From assembly GCF_001439695.1 (NCBI RefSeq), contig NZ_JYLL01000002.1, positions 62,001 through 126,000 on the forward strand: a stretch of 64,000 nt of DNA. The letters are read 5' to 3'. Numbering within the stretch: the first letter of the stretch is position 1; every line of letters starts with the position of its first letter. The notes beneath the pieces were generated by a model that was not told the DNA's origin, made no database searches, and worked only from the letters and a program-made list of their open reading frames with translations. Positions 1-9,324 of this stretch are shown here, in pieces. The position numbers and the translations under genes were made by a program. The stretch is from Pseudomonas veronii (GTDB taxonomy: Bacteria > Pseudomonadota > Gammaproteobacteria > Pseudomonadales > Pseudomonadaceae).

Positions 1-1101
1 CAATACTTCGACATGAGCCGCAACATGCATATCCCGGGGCAGGAGACGGTGTTCCTGGCGCAGAGTTTCCAGACCCTGTCGACCAACGCCAAGTTTCTCC
101 AGGATATCAGTGCCTACACGCCGGACGCCGGCCTGCCGCGTTACCGCGAAGCGGGTGCGCAGTGGCTGGTGCAGCGCGATTTTCATCCCATCCCCGAGCA
201 GGTCATTTGCGTCAACGGCGGCCAGCACGGGTTGCTCTGCGCGATGATGGCGCTGCTGCGCGCCGGCGACACGGTGGTCACCGAACAATTGACGTATCCA
301 GGGCTGATCACCGCCGCGCGCATGCTCGGTGTGCGCTTGATCGGCCTGGAGATGGATGACGAAGGTGTGCTGCCCGGGGCACTCGATGAAGTCTGTCGCA
401 ATCACCGGGTTTCGGCGTTGTACTGCACGCCCACCATCCAGAACCCGACCACTGCCGTGTTATCGGTCGCACGCCGCGAGGCGCTGGTCAAAGTCTGTCG
501 TGAGCACAACCTGCTGATTCTTGAGGATGAAGCCCACGGTGTGCTGGTGGAAGACCGACCGCCGCCCCTGAGTTATTTCGCGCCCGAGCGTACGATTTTG
601 ATCAGCAGCTTGAGCAAGGCCGTGTCGGCGGGGCTGCGTGTCGGCTATGTGCATGCGCCGCCGGCATTGGTCAGCCGTATTTCAGCGGCGCTGCGTTCGA
701 CCTGCTGGATGGCCACGCCGGTGACCCTGGAGTTGGCGACCCAGTGGATCGAGAACGGCACGGCGGAATACCTGCTGCGCCAGCAGATCAACGAGATCAG
801 CCGACGCAAGGCGTTGGTGCAGGGCCTGTTGGCCGGCCTGGAATACCGCACGCACCTCAATAGCCCGCACTTCTGGATTGAAGTCCCGGAGCCTTGGCGA
901 GCGTCGGAAATCGAGGCGGAACTCAAGCAGAATAATTACCTGATCGCCACCGCCGAGGCGTTTGCCGTGGGGCAGACCGCAGTGCCGCAGTTTATCCGGG
1001 CGAGTATCTGCAATACGTCGGGAGATGATCAGTTGTTGCGGGCGGGGTTTGATGCGCTGGCCACTGCGTTGGGGCAGGGCGGTGGGCGCTTCCACCTTTA
1101 G
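1..1101 (+). CDS. MocR-type PLP-dependent transcriptional regulator (3' part)
   Basis: This is the C-terminal aminotransferase-like part of a MocR/PdxR-family regulator or a fold-type I aminotransferase; the reading frame is open from base 1, so the 5' end lies outside the window. Visible fold-type I features are the NGGQHGL turn, the YCTPTIQNPT segment, the ILEDEAH block carrying the PLP-contacting Asp, and ISSLSKAVSAGLRVGY with the probable Schiff-base lysine. The alignment-like 'Y-T-P-D-A-G-L-P-R-Y-R-E' start of the large domain usually follows a GntR winged helix in MocR proteins, but that helix cannot be seen here. The regulated gene is unknown. A stand-alone aminotransferase remains possible. 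Confidence 0.8.
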   Translation, partial: QYFDMSRNMHIPGQETVFLAQSFQTLSTNAKFLQDISAYTPDAGLPRYREAGAQWLVQRDFHPIPEQVICVNGGQHGLLCAMMALLRAGDTVVTEQLTYPGLITAARMLGVRLIGLEMDDEGVLPGALDEVCRNHRVSALYCTPTIQNPTTAVLSVARREALVKVCREHNLLILEDEAHGVLVEDRPPPLSYFAPERTILISSLSKAVSAGLRVGYVHAPPALVSRISAALRSTCWMATPVTLELATQWIENGTAEYLLRQQINEISRRKALVQGLLAGLEYRTHLNSPHFWIEVPEPWRASEIEAELKQNNYLIATAEAFAVGQTAVPQFIRASICNTSGDDQLLRAGFDALATALGQGGGRFHL

Positions 1102-1128
1102 GCGGGTTCGCCGAGTTATCGTTCATCG

Positions 1129-1211
1129 TGAGCACGCCAGCTCCCACCTTTGGAATGCATTTTCCTGTGGGCGCGGGCTTGCTCGCGATGGTGTCGGTTC
1201 AGACAAACAGA
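1129..1211. repeat. Degenerate REP-like palindromic repeat
   Basis: Contains CAGCTCCCACC and, further on, CCTGTGGGCGCGGGCTTGC TCGCGA, the usual outer and inner parts of the short interspersed palindromes scattered through fluorescens-group genomes. It fills most of the gap between the regulator and the ppsR stop codon and may act as a bidirectional transcription end. Calling it REP-derived is by resemblance only. Confidence 0.6.
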
Positions 1212-2030
1212 TTATTTAAAGCGGCGTTCGACGCCTTTCTCCACCAGAATTTTCGCCGAGATCTCTTCCACCGAGAAATGCGTGGAATTGATGTGCGCAA
1301 TGTTCTCTCGACGGAACAGATTTTCCACTTCGCGCACTTCGAATTCGCACTGGGCATAGCTGGAGTAGCGGCTGTTGGGCTTGCGCTCGTTGCGGATGGC
1401 CGTCAGGCGGTCCGGGTCGATGGTCAGCCCGAACAGCTTGTGCGAATGCGCGCGCAGGGCCGTCGGCAGCGTCAGGTGTTCCATGTCGTCTTCGGTCAGC
1501 GGGTAGTTGGCCGCGCGGATGCCGAATTGCATGGCCATGTACAGACAAGTCGGGGTCTTGCCGCAGCGCGACACGCCCACCAGGATGATGTCGGCCTTGT
1601 CGTAGTAGTGGGTGCGGGCTCCGTCGTCGTTGTCGAGGGCGAAGTTCACCGCCTCGATACGCTCCATGTAGTTGGAGTTATGCCCAATGGAATGGGACTT
1701 TCCGACGGAATAGGAGGAATGTTCACTCAACTCTTGTTCCAGCGGCGCCAGGAAGCTCGAGAAAATGTCGATCATGAAACCATTGGACGTAGCAAGGATC
1801 TCACGAATGTCTTGATTGACGATGGTGTCGAAAATGATCGGACGAAAGCCGTCTTTTTCTGCCGCCAGATTGATTTGTTGTACCATGGCCCGCGCTTTAT
1901 CCGCGTTGTCGATATACGGCCGCGTGAATTTGGCGAAAGTAACGTTTTCGAACTGCGCGAGCAGGCTTTGGCCCAGTGTTTCGGCTGTGATGCCGGTGCC
2001 GTCGGAAATAAAGAAAGCAGATCGTTTCAT
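1212..2030 (-). CDS. ppsR: PEP synthase regulatory protein (kinase/pyrophosphorylase, DUF299)
   Basis: Bifunctional enzyme that inactivates PEP synthase by ADP-dependent phosphorylation and reactivates it by Pi-dependent phosphorolysis. The 272-residue protein begins [17 protein letters not shown], the characteristic DUF299 N terminus, and carries the P-loop GVSRCGKTP at about residues 152-160. The ATG at 2030 was chosen over longer in-frame extension because the protein family starts there and an AGGG lies just upstream. It is divergent from ppsA, its known target, across about 180 bp, which strongly supports the call over other DUF299 members that act on pyruvate phosphate dikinase. Confidence 0.95.
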   Translation of the reverse strand: MKRSAFFISDGTGITAETLGQSLLAQFENVTFAKFTRPYIDNADKARAMVQQINLAAEKDGFRPIIFDTIVNQDIREILATSNGFMIDIFSSFLAPLEQELSEHSSYSVGKSHSIGHNSNYMERIEAVNFALDNDDGARTHYYDKADIILVGVSRCGKTPTCLYMAMQFGIRAANYPLTEDDMEHLTLPTALRAHSHKLFGLTIDPDRLTAIRNERKPNSRYSSYAQCEFEVREVENLFRRENIAHINSTHFSVEEISAKILVEKGVERRFK

Positions 2031-2208
2031 TTGAGCCCTGGGCCTTAAGCTGATGGCGAATCTTGGATATGATAGGCGCGATTTTGCCGTCCCTCTGTGG
2101 GCCGCATTCTCACTTATTTTCCAGGTCCAGGCCACAAGCGCTGGCGAATGCTCCTACTGAGCAGCCGGCGTCCTGAGCTTTTCCAATACAGAAAGTGGAG
2201 AGATCACC

Positions 2209-4584
2209 TTGGTAGAGTACGTAGTTTCCCTCGATAAGCTCGGCGTCCATGATGTGGAGCACGTAGGGGGCAAGAACGCATCCCTCGGCGAGATGATCAG
2301 TAATCTTGCAGGCGCTGGCGTCTCGGTGCCAGGTGGTTTTGCCACCACCGCCCAGGCTTACCGTGATTTTCTCGAACTGAGCGGCCTCAACGCCCAGATC
2401 CACGCCGCGCTGGACGCTCTGGACGTCGATGACGTCAACGCCCTGGCCAAGACCGGCGCCCAGATCCGTCAGTGGATCATGGAAGCCGAGTTCCCCGAGA
2501 AACTCAACGAAGAAATCCGCACGGCGTTCGCCACGCTGTCGGCCGGCAACCCGGACATGGCTGTCGCCGTGCGCTCCTCGGCCACCGCCGAAGACTTGCC
2601 CGACGCCTCTTTCGCGGGCCAGCAGGAGACCTTCCTCAACATCCGCGGCGTGGAAAACGTGATCCGCGCAGCCAAGGAAGTGTTCGCTTCGCTGTTCAAC
2701 GATCGCGCCATTTCCTACCGCGTACACCAAGGTTTCGACCACAAGCTGGTGGCCCTGTCTGCCGGCGTGCAGCGCATGGTGCGTTCGGAAACCGGCACCG
2801 CCGGTGTGATGTTCACCCTGGATACCGAATCGGGCTTTCGTGACGTCGTGTTCATCACCGGCGCCTACGGCCTCGGCGAAACCGTCGTACAAGGCGCGGT
2901 AAACCCGGACGAATTCTACGTACACAAGGGCACCCTCGCAGCGGGTCGCCCGGCCATCCTGCGCCGTAACCTGGGCAGCAAGGCCATCAAGATGATCTAC
3001 GGCGACGAGGCCAAGGCCGGTCGCTCGGTGAAAACCGTCGACGTGGATAAGGCCGAGCGCGCGCGCTTCTGCCTGACCGACGCTGAAGTCAGCGAGCTGG
3101 CGAAACAGGCGATGATCATCGAGAAGCACTACCAGTGCCCGATGGACATCGAGTGGGCCAAAGACGGCGACGACGGCAAGCTGTACATCGTGCAGGCGCG
3201 TCCGGAAACCGTGAAGAGCCGCACTTCGGCCAACGTCATGGAACGCTACCTGCTCAAGGAAACCGGCACTGTGCTGGTGGAAGGCCGCGCCATCGGTCAG
3301 CGCATCGGCGCCGGCAAGGTGCGGATCATCAAGGACGTGTCCGAGATGGACAAGGTCCAGCCCGGTGACGTGCTGGTCTCCGACATGACCGACCCGGACT
3401 GGGAACCCGTGATGAAGCGCGCCAGCGCCATCGTCACCAACCGTGGCGGGCGTACCTGCCACGCGGCGATCATCGCCCGTGAACTGGGGATTCCTGCGGT
3501 AGTCGGTTGCGGCAACGCCACCCAACTGCTCAAGGATGGCCAGGGTGTGACCGTGTCCTGCGCCGAAGGCGATACCGGCTTTATCTTCGAAGGCGAGCTG
3601 GGCTTCGACATCAAGCAAAACTCCATCGATGCGATGCCTGACCTGCCGTTCAAGATCATGATGAACGTCGGCAACCCGGACCGTGCCTTCGACTTCGCGC
3701 AACTGCCGAACGCCGGTGTGGGCCTGGCTCGCCTGGAATTCATCATCAACCGCATGATCGGCGTCCACCCCAAGGCCCTGTTGAACTACGACGGCCTGCC
3801 GCCGGAAATCAAGGACAGCGTCGACAAGCGCATCGCTGGCTACAACGACCCGGTGGGCTTCTATGTCGAGAAGCTGGTGGAAGGCATCAGCACCCTGGCC
3901 GCGGCGTTCTACCCGAAAAAGGTCATCGTGCGTCTGTCGGACTTCAAGTCCAACGAATACGCCAACCTGATCGGCGGCAAGCTCTACGAGCCGGAAGAAG
4001 AAAACCCGATGCTGGGTTTCCGTGGCGCCTCGCGTTACATCAGCGAAGCGTTCCGTGATTGCTTCGAGCTCGAGTGCCGCGCCCTCAAGCGCGTGCGCAA
4101 CGAGATGGGCCTGACCAACGTCGAGATCATGGTGCCGTTCGTCCGTACTCTGGGCGAAGCGAGCCAGGTGGTGGACCTGCTGGCCGAAAACGGCTTGTCC
4201 CGTGGTGAAAACGGCCTGCGCGTGATCATGATGTGCGAGCTGCCATCCAACGCCATTCTGGCCGAAGAGTTCCTGGAGTTCTTCGACGGTTTCTCCATCG
4301 GCTCCAACGACCTGACCCAGCTGACCCTGGGCCTGGACCGCGACTCGGGGATCATCGCGCACCTGTTCGACGAGCGTAACCCTGCGGTCAAGAAGCTGCT
4401 GGCCAACGCCATTCAGGCCTGTAACAAGGCCGGCAAGTACATCGGCATTTGCGGCCAAGGCCCTTCCGATCACCCTGACCTGGCCAAATGGCTGATGGAA
4501 CAGGGCATCGAAAGCGTCTCGCTGAACCCCGATTCGGTGCTGGAAACCTGGTTCTTCCTGGCGGAAGGCCAAGCGTCCGCCTAA
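2209..4584 (+). CDS. ppsA: Phosphoenolpyruvate synthase
   Basis: Converts pyruvate and ATP to PEP, AMP and Pi for gluconeogenesis in the cytoplasm. The 791-residue protein has the N-terminal PPDK/ATP-grasp domain, the swivelling phosphohistidine domain with the catalytic His at about residue 418 in [16 protein letters not shown], and the C-terminal PEP-binding TIM barrel with the catalytic Cys near 748 in [11 protein letters not shown]. Length matches the family. The start is a TTG with GGAG placed 8 bases upstream; an ATG start would remove the conserved [13 protein letters not shown] terminus. Divergent from ppsR, its regulator, and followed by two hairpin terminators. Confidence 0.97.
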   Translation: MVEYVVSLDKLGVHDVEHVGGKNASLGEMISNLAGAGVSVPGGFATTAQAYRDFLELSGLNAQIHAALDALDVDDVNALAKTGAQIRQWIMEAEFPEKLNEEIRTAFATLSAGNPDMAVAVRSSATAEDLPDASFAGQQETFLNIRGVENVIRAAKEVFASLFNDRAISYRVHQGFDHKLVALSAGVQRMVRSETGTAGVMFTLDTESGFRDVVFITGAYGLGETVVQGAVNPDEFYVHKGTLAAGRPAILRRNLGSKAIKMIYGDEAKAGRSVKTVDVDKAERARFCLTDAEVSELAKQAMIIEKHYQCPMDIEWAKDGDDGKLYIVQARPETVKSRTSANVMERYLLKETGTVLVEGRAIGQRIGAGKVRIIKDVSEMDKVQPGDVLVSDMTDPDWEPVMKRASAIVTNRGGRTCHAAIIARELGIPAVVGCGNATQLLKDGQGVTVSCAEGDTGFIFEGELGFDIKQNSIDAMPDLPFKIMMNVGNPDRAFDFAQLPNAGVGLARLEFIINRMIGVHPKALLNYDGLPPEIKDSVDKRIAGYNDPVGFYVEKLVEGISTLAAAFYPKKVIVRLSDFKSNEYANLIGGKLYEPEEENPMLGFRGASRYISEAFRDCFELECRALKRVRNEMGLTNVEIMVPFVRTLGEASQVVDLLAENGLSRGENGLRVIMMCELPSNAILAEEFLEFFDGFSIGSNDLTQLTLGLDRDSGIIAHLFDERNPAVKKLLANAIQACNKAGKYIGICGQGPSDHPDLAKWLMEQGIESVSLNPDSVLETWFFLAEGQASA

Positions 4585-4603
4585 GGTCGACGCGTCAAAA
4601 GTG

Positions 4604-4634
4604 CCGGTCAATCGTCAGGTTGGCCGGCATTCTT
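4604..4634 (+). terminator. Rho-independent terminator after ppsA (first of two)
   Basis: A 10-bp stem (TGCCGGTCAA with TTGGCCGGCA, one G-U pair) followed by TTCTT, 20 bases after the ppsA stop. Confidence 0.65.
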
Positions 4635-4643
4635 ATCTGTACA

Positions 4644-4676
4644 GGGCGGAACTCCTTCCGGACGCCGCCCTTTTTT
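4644..4676 (+). terminator. Rho-independent terminator after ppsA (second)
   Basis: GGGCGG pairs with CCGCCC across a 15-base loop and is followed directly by six T. It lies only 14 bases before the hydrolase start codon, so it isolates the hydrolase from ppsA transcription or attenuates read-through into it. Confidence 0.75.
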
Positions 4677-4689
4677 GTGCAAGAGCATT

Positions 4690-5679
4690 ATGCAAAGCAG
4701 CAGCAACCTGTTTCCCGTCGCCCTGATCAGCGCTGAACGTCGTGGCGACCTGAGTGAAGATGTGTACCGGCTCAAACCCGGCAACAGTCCCGACGGCACC
4801 GTCGAGCTGGCCGTGACGCGTCTGGGCCTGGCCGATGTCGCGCAAAACCGCGGCATCCCTGTGATTTTGTTACATGGCAGCTTTTCCAACCGGCGCTTCT
4901 GGTACTCGCCCAAAGGCGTCGGCCTGGGCGCCTACCTGGCACGCCAGGGGTTCGATGTGTGGATACCGGAAATGCGCGGCCACGGCCTGTCCAAGCGCAA
5001 TCAGGACTACACCCGCAATCGGGTCGCGGACTACGCCCGCTACGATTTGCCGGCCATCGGTGCGTTCGTGCGCGAACAGAGCGCGCAGATTCCCCACTGG
5101 ATCGGGCATTCCCTGGGCGGCACCACCCTGGCGGCGGCCTTGGGTGGCCAGTACCTCGGTGCGCCGGCGGTGGCTTCAGTGGCGCTGTTCGGCAGCCAGG
5201 TCAGTCGCACCTACTGGCCGTTGAAAATTCCACCGCTGGAGTGGGGCGCTCGCTTGCTCCTGAAGCGCTTTGGCCAGTTGTCCGGCCCGCGGCTCAAGCG
5301 CGGCCCCGAGGACGAGCCGGTGGGCGTAATGATCGAGACCATGCGCTGGCATGGCCTCTTCGGCCGGTTTGGCGAGGCTGGTCGTGATTGGTGGAAAGGC
5401 CTGGCGGAAGTCGACGTGCCGCTGCTGGTCGTCAGTGCCGCCGGCGACCAGCAGGACCCGGACTGGGCCTGCCGCAAGCTGTACGAACAAGTCGGCTCGG
5501 CGCCGCGGCAATACCTGCGCCTGGGGCGCCAACAAGGTTTTACCGGGGATTTCGGGCATGTGGAGATGTTGGTCAGCAAAGCGGCCCAGGCCGAGGTCTG
5601 GCCGTTGGTGGCGCAATGGCTGAAAGATCCGCTGACACCATTGTTGGGTGCTCAGGCTGATGCATTGGTCGTAGTTTGA
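4690..5679 (+). CDS. Alpha/beta hydrolase
   Basis: A 329-residue alpha/beta-hydrolase fold protein of unknown substrate. It shows the oxyanion HG motif in ILLHGSFSNRRFW, the nucleophile elbow GHSLGG near residue 145, and a C-terminal GDFGHVEML with the likely catalytic His. The acid residue is probably the Asp in AAGDQQDPDW. The ATG at 4690 is preferred to the upstream TTG at 4675, which lies inside the T-run of a terminator. No clear Shine-Dalgarno is seen. No signal peptide is evident, so it is probably cytoplasmic. The family is broad (esterases, lipases, haloperoxidase-like), so no reaction is assigned. Confidence 0.85.
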   Translation: MQSSSNLFPVALISAERRGDLSEDVYRLKPGNSPDGTVELAVTRLGLADVAQNRGIPVILLHGSFSNRRFWYSPKGVGLGAYLARQGFDVWIPEMRGHGLSKRNQDYTRNRVADYARYDLPAIGAFVREQSAQIPHWIGHSLGGTTLAAALGGQYLGAPAVASVALFGSQVSRTYWPLKIPPLEWGARLLLKRFGQLSGPRLKRGPEDEPVGVMIETMRWHGLFGRFGEAGRDWWKGLAEVDVPLLVVSAAGDQQDPDWACRKLYEQVGSAPRQYLRLGRQQGFTGDFGHVEMLVSKAAQAEVWPLVAQWLKDPLTPLLGAQADALVVV

Positions 5680-5867
5680 CGCAGCGCTCTGCCAAGGGCG
5701 TTTCGCTCGTCTTTGGTTGCGGCTAAGATATGACGCGTTAAATGCTTCTGGTCATATTCAGTCGCGCAGTGGCTATTGCGTAACGGCGAAACGGATGGGA
5801 TGTTTTGCTGCTGCTTCGGCCGGCGCCTCTTTCGAAAGACACGTCTTTGACAGAAAGGAAATTTTCA

Positions 5868-6359
5868 ATGAACCACTACGTCACTCCCGATCTTTGCGAC
5901 GCCTACCCGGAACTGGTGCAGGTGGCCGAGCCGATGTTCAGCAACTTCGGCGGCCGCGATTCCTTTGGCGGCGAGATCGTCACCATCAAATGCTTCGAAG
6001 ATAACTCCCTGGTCAAGGAGCAGGCCGACCAGCCAGGCGCCGGCAAGGTGCTGGTGGTCGACGGTGGTGGCTCCCTGCGTCGCGCGCTGCTGGGCGACAT
6101 GATCGCCGAGAAAGCCGCGAAAAACGGTTGGGAAGGGCTGGTGATCTACGGTTGCATCCGGGATGTCGACGTCGTCGCCCAGACCGACCTCGGCGTGCAG
6201 GCGTTGGCTAGCCACCCGATGAAGACTGACAAGCGCGGCATTGGCGACTTGAACGTGGCAGTGACCTTTGCCGGTGTGACATTCCGTCCGGGTGAATACA
6301 TCTACGCCGACAATAATGGCGTGATCGTGTCGCCCAGCCCGCTGAAAATGCCTGAATAA
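5868..6359 (+). CDS. rraA: Regulator of RNase E activity A (RraA family)
   Basis: A 163-residue RraA-family protein, trimeric in known members, which binds RNase E and the degradosome helicase and inhibits RNA decay; some family members are aldolases. The sequence begins [14 protein letters not shown] and contains [15 protein letters not shown], the GCIRD block and [19 protein letters not shown], all typical of RraA. The ATG at 5868 follows AGAAAGGAA at a good distance, whereas the longer in-frame extension has no such site. It is the first of a run of plus-strand genes and is followed 25 bases later by zntB. Confidence 0.93.
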   Translation: MNHYVTPDLCDAYPELVQVAEPMFSNFGGRDSFGGEIVTIKCFEDNSLVKEQADQPGAGKVLVVDGGGSLRRALLGDMIAEKAAKNGWEGLVIYGCIRDVDVVAQTDLGVQALASHPMKTDKRGIGDLNVAVTFAGVTFRPGEYIYADNNGVIVSPSPLKMPE

Positions 6360-6384
6360 ACCGCAATAACCGACAGGGGTGAGG

Positions 6385-7380
6385 ATGTTCGAGGAAGAAA
6401 ACGCGCAGTGGGGCCTGGTGCATGCCCTGGTGCTGGATGGTAAAGGCGGTGCGCGTTCGATTGCCCGAACTGAGCTTGACCAATTGCAACTGCAGCCCCA
6501 GGAAAGCCTGTGGCTGCATTGGGATCGCAGCCACCCGCAAACCCAGACTTGGCTGCGCAAGGCCAGTGGCTTGAGTGAGTTCGCCTGTGACCTGCTGCTG
6601 GAGGAGAACACCCGCCCGCGCCTGTTGCCGTTGCCGGACGCGGAACTCCTGCTGTTCCTGCGCGGGGTCAACCTCAACCCTGGCGCCGAGCCGGAAGACA
6701 TGGTTTCGGTGCGTATCTTCGCCGCTGCCAGCCGGGTGATTTCCCTGCGCTTGCGCCCGTTGCGCGCCACCGATGAGTTGCTGGTGCAGTTGGCGGATGG
6801 CAAGGGGCCAAAAACCGCGTCTGAACTCATCCTGTATATGGCGCAGTACCTGACGCACAAAGTCCAGGACCTGGTGTCCGACCTGTCTGAAATCGTCGAC
6901 GTAGAGGAAGAAAAACTCGATACCGACGAACGGTATACCCCGGAGCATGGCAGCATTTTGCAGATCCGTCGGCGAGCGGCCGGGCTCAAGCGATTCCTGG
7001 CGCCGCAGCGGGATATCTTTGCCCAACTGACGCGGATCAAATTGTCGTGGTTCTGTGATGACGATGCCGACTATTGGAACGAATTGAACAACAGCCTGAC
7101 CCGCTACCTGGAAGAACTCGAATTGACCCGGGAGCGCGTGGGGCTTGTGCTGGAGGCCGAAGATCGGCGCCTGAGCGTACGCATGAACCGTACAATGTAC
7201 CGCTTCGGGATCATCACCGGGATCTTCCTGCCGATGAGTTTTCTGACCGGCTTGTTAGGTATCAATGTGGGGGGCATACCGTTCTCCGCCAGCCCTTATG
7301 GATTTGTGATTGCCTGCCTGTTGATGGTCTCGGTGGCGCTCGGACAATGGTGGCTATTTCGACGATTGCGCTGGGTTTGA
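6385..7380 (+). CDS. zntB: Zinc transporter ZntB (CorA-like superfamily)
   Basis: Inner-membrane divalent-metal transporter of the CorA/ZntB superfamily, 331 residues. The large N-terminal cytoplasmic domain leads to a long helix and two C-terminal membrane segments, about residues 273-292 and 302-324. The loop between them has GINVGGIP in place of the CorA GMN motif, which is the ZntB-type signature. The ATG at 6385 is preceded by AGGGGTGAGG; a GTG two codons upstream is possible. Substrate (Zn efflux or uptake) is inferred from family only. Confidence 0.88.
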   Translation: MFEEENAQWGLVHALVLDGKGGARSIARTELDQLQLQPQESLWLHWDRSHPQTQTWLRKASGLSEFACDLLLEENTRPRLLPLPDAELLLFLRGVNLNPGAEPEDMVSVRIFAAASRVISLRLRPLRATDELLVQLADGKGPKTASELILYMAQYLTHKVQDLVSDLSEIVDVEEEKLDTDERYTPEHGSILQIRRRAAGLKRFLAPQRDIFAQLTRIKLSWFCDDDADYWNELNNSLTRYLEELELTRERVGLVLEAEDRRLSVRMNRTMYRFGIITGIFLPMSFLTGLLGINVGGIPFSASPYGFVIACLLMVSVALGQWWLFRRLRWV

Positions 7381-7466
7381 GCTGAATATGACCTGAACGT
7401 AGGAAGGGGCCGATGTGACCTCAGGAATTTAACCCTCGTCTTTTAAATCACTTGCGAGAGGTCTTT

Positions 7467-7712
7467 ATGCACGATCCGTTCGAACAGTCTTTGCGTGACA
7501 TGCTCAATGCTTCGCCATCCAACCGGGATGACGATGCCTGCCTGGGCCGCGTGTTGAAAACCGCCAACCGTCAGGTCGGGGCGGGGGATCTGTTCGGTCT
7601 GCTCGGTCGTTGGCTGCCGGCGTTGATGATGGCCCTGAACAATGGTTCGGCCCACGTCTCGCCGGTTTCCCGTCGTAAACCTCTTGCTCGCACTGCTGAT
7701 AAGGCTGATTGA
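7467..7712 (+). CDS. crfX: CrfX small protein of the cmpX-sigX cluster
   Basis: An 81-residue protein (MHDPFEQSLRDMLNASP...) at the position of P. aeruginosa PA1774 (crfX), directly upstream of cmpX and sigX. It has no signal peptide; a short hydrophobic patch LFGLLGRWLPALMMAL lies in the middle. Function is unknown. The ATG at 7467 has GAGAGG seven bases upstream and is preferred to the TTG at 7452. Its stop codon ends two bases before the cmpX ATG, so the two genes are almost certainly co-transcribed and translationally coupled. The symbol is given by synteny. Confidence 0.82.
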   Translation: MHDPFEQSLRDMLNASPSNRDDDACLGRVLKTANRQVGAGDLFGLLGRWLPALMMALNNGSAHVSPVSRRKPLARTADKAD

Positions 7713-7714
7713 AT

Positions 7715-8539
7715 ATGGAACTTGATCTCTGGACCCAGAGCCTGGTCACCGCGATGACCGCATTGTGGACCAAGGTGGCGAATTTCATTCCCAACCTGTT
7801 TGGGGCGCTGGTCCTGGTATTGCTGGGTTTTGTCGTGGCCAAGCTGCTCGACACCCTGCTGTCCAAGCTGCTCGCCAAACTCGGTCTGGACCGTTTGATG
7901 GCAGGCACCGGCCTGACCAAGCTGCTCGGCCGCGCCGGGCTGCAAGTGCCGATCTCGACCTTGATCGGCAAGATCGTTTACTGGTTCGTTTTGTTGATTT
8001 TTCTGGTTTCTGCGGCTCAATCCCTTGGCCTTGAGCGAGTTTCAGCTACGCTGGACATGCTGGCACTGTATTTGCCGAAGGTATTCGGCGGCGCGCTGGT
8101 GCTTCTCGTCGGCGTTTTGCTCGCACAATTAGCCAACGGGTTGGTACGCGGGGCCGCTGAAGGGGTCGGGCTGGACTACGCGGCAGGCCTGGGGCGAATC
8201 GCCCAGGGGCTCGTGATCATCATCAGTATTTCCGTCGCGATCAGCCAGTTGGAGGTCAAGACTGACCTGCTCAACCACGTGATTGTGATTGTTTTGATTA
8301 CCGTTGGTCTGGCCGTTGCGCTGGCCATGGGTCTGGGAAGTCGGGAAATTGCCGGTCAGATTCTGGCGGGAATCTATGTGCGTGAGTTGTATCAGGTAGG
8401 GCAGCACGTGCGTGTGGGCGAGGTCGAGGGGCAAATCGAGGAGATCGGTACGGTCAAGACAACTGTGCTGACTGATGACGGCGACCTGGTGTCGCTGTCC
8501 AATCGGATTCTCCTGGAGCAGCAGGTCAGTAGCCGCTAA
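7715..8539 (+). CDS. cmpX: CmpX, MscS-type mechanosensitive channel family protein
   Basis: A 274-residue inner-membrane protein with about four or five hydrophobic segments (around residues 27-50, 90-110, 120-150, 170-190 and 200-225) followed by an MscS-like beta domain with RVGEVEGQIEEIG and TVLTDDGDLVSLSNR. In P. aeruginosa and P. fluorescens, cmpX lies upstream of sigX and its loss induces SigX activity, linking membrane tension to the sigma factor. The start ATG follows the crfX stop by two bases. Synteny crfX-cmpX-sigX-oprF is complete here. Confidence 0.92.
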   Translation: MELDLWTQSLVTAMTALWTKVANFIPNLFGALVLVLLGFVVAKLLDTLLSKLLAKLGLDRLMAGTGLTKLLGRAGLQVPISTLIGKIVYWFVLLIFLVSAAQSLGLERVSATLDMLALYLPKVFGGALVLLVGVLLAQLANGLVRGAAEGVGLDYAAGLGRIAQGLVIIISISVAISQLEVKTDLLNHVIVIVLITVGLAVALAMGLGSREIAGQILAGIYVRELYQVGQHVRVGEVEGQIEEIGTVKTTVLTDDGDLVSLSNRILLEQQVSSR

Positions 8540-8626
8540 CCCGGCAAACCCTGCTAATGTACGCCGCCGCGAACCCGGGTGACCGGGCTGTGGCGGACAT
8601 TGACCTGACTGTCGGCACGACTTGTT

Positions 8627-9217
8627 TTGAATAAAGCCCAAACGCTGTCCACGCGCTATGACCCCCGTGAGCTCTCTGATGAGGAGTTGGTCGCGCGCTC
8701 GCACACGGAGCTGTTTCACGTAACACGCGCGTATGAAGAATTGATGCGCAGATATCAACGCACTCTGTTCAACGTTTGTTCAAGGTATTTAGGGAACGAT
8801 AGAGATGCGGATGATGTCTGTCAGGAAGTGATGCTCAAGGTGTTGTATGGCCTGAAGAACTTCGAGGGCAAATCGAAGTTCAAGACCTGGCTCTACAGCA
8901 TCACGTACAACGAGTGCATCACGCAGTATCGTAAGGAACGGCGAAAGCGTCGCTTGATGGACGCCTTGAGTCTGGACCCCCTTGAGGAGGCGTCTGAAGA
9001 AAAGACGCCGGCACCCGAGGAGAAGGGCGGACTTGATCGCTGGTTGGTGCATGTGAACCCGATTGACCGCGAAATTCTGGTGCTACGTTTTGTCGCAGAG
9101 CTGGAATTTCAGGAAATCGCTGACATCATGCATATGGGTTTGAGTGCTACAAAAATGCGTTACAAACGTGCTCTTGATAAATTACGTGAGAAATTTGCGG
9201 GCGAGACTGAAACTTAG
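8627..9217 (+). CDS. sigX: ECF RNA polymerase sigma factor SigX
   Basis: A 196-residue extracytoplasmic-function sigma factor. Region 2 is seen in YEELMRRYQRTLFNVCSRYLG and the DDVCQEVMLKVLYG helix; region 4 in NPIDREILVLRFVAELEFQEIADIM with the following helix-turn-helix ending KMRYKRALDKLREKF. SigX drives oprF and fatty-acid and membrane-homeostasis genes in pseudomonads. The start is a TTG (MNKAQTLSTRYDP), matching the conserved N terminus; no ATG is available nearby. No anti-sigma gene is adjacent, as is usual for SigX, and oprF follows 107 bases later. Confidence 0.96.
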   Translation: MNKAQTLSTRYDPRELSDEELVARSHTELFHVTRAYEELMRRYQRTLFNVCSRYLGNDRDADDVCQEVMLKVLYGLKNFEGKSKFKTWLYSITYNECITQYRKERRKRRLMDALSLDPLEEASEEKTPAPEEKGGLDRWLVHVNPIDREILVLRFVAELEFQEIADIMHMGLSATKMRYKRALDKLREKFAGETET

Positions 9218-9324
9218 TGCGTGGCAAATATCTCTTACGTGTAGGCAAGTTCTGTTAGACTTGTCGCCGAGTTGTCCCCCGGTTTGTGGGACTGCTTTAC
9301 AATCACCAGATGGGGATTTAACGG

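Noticed and set aside
2110..4611. 833-codon reading frame antisense to ppsA
   Set aside because: It mirrors the conserved ppsA gene in a GC-rich genome and has no family features; such long antisense frames also cover rlmKL, smc, xdhB and ligA.
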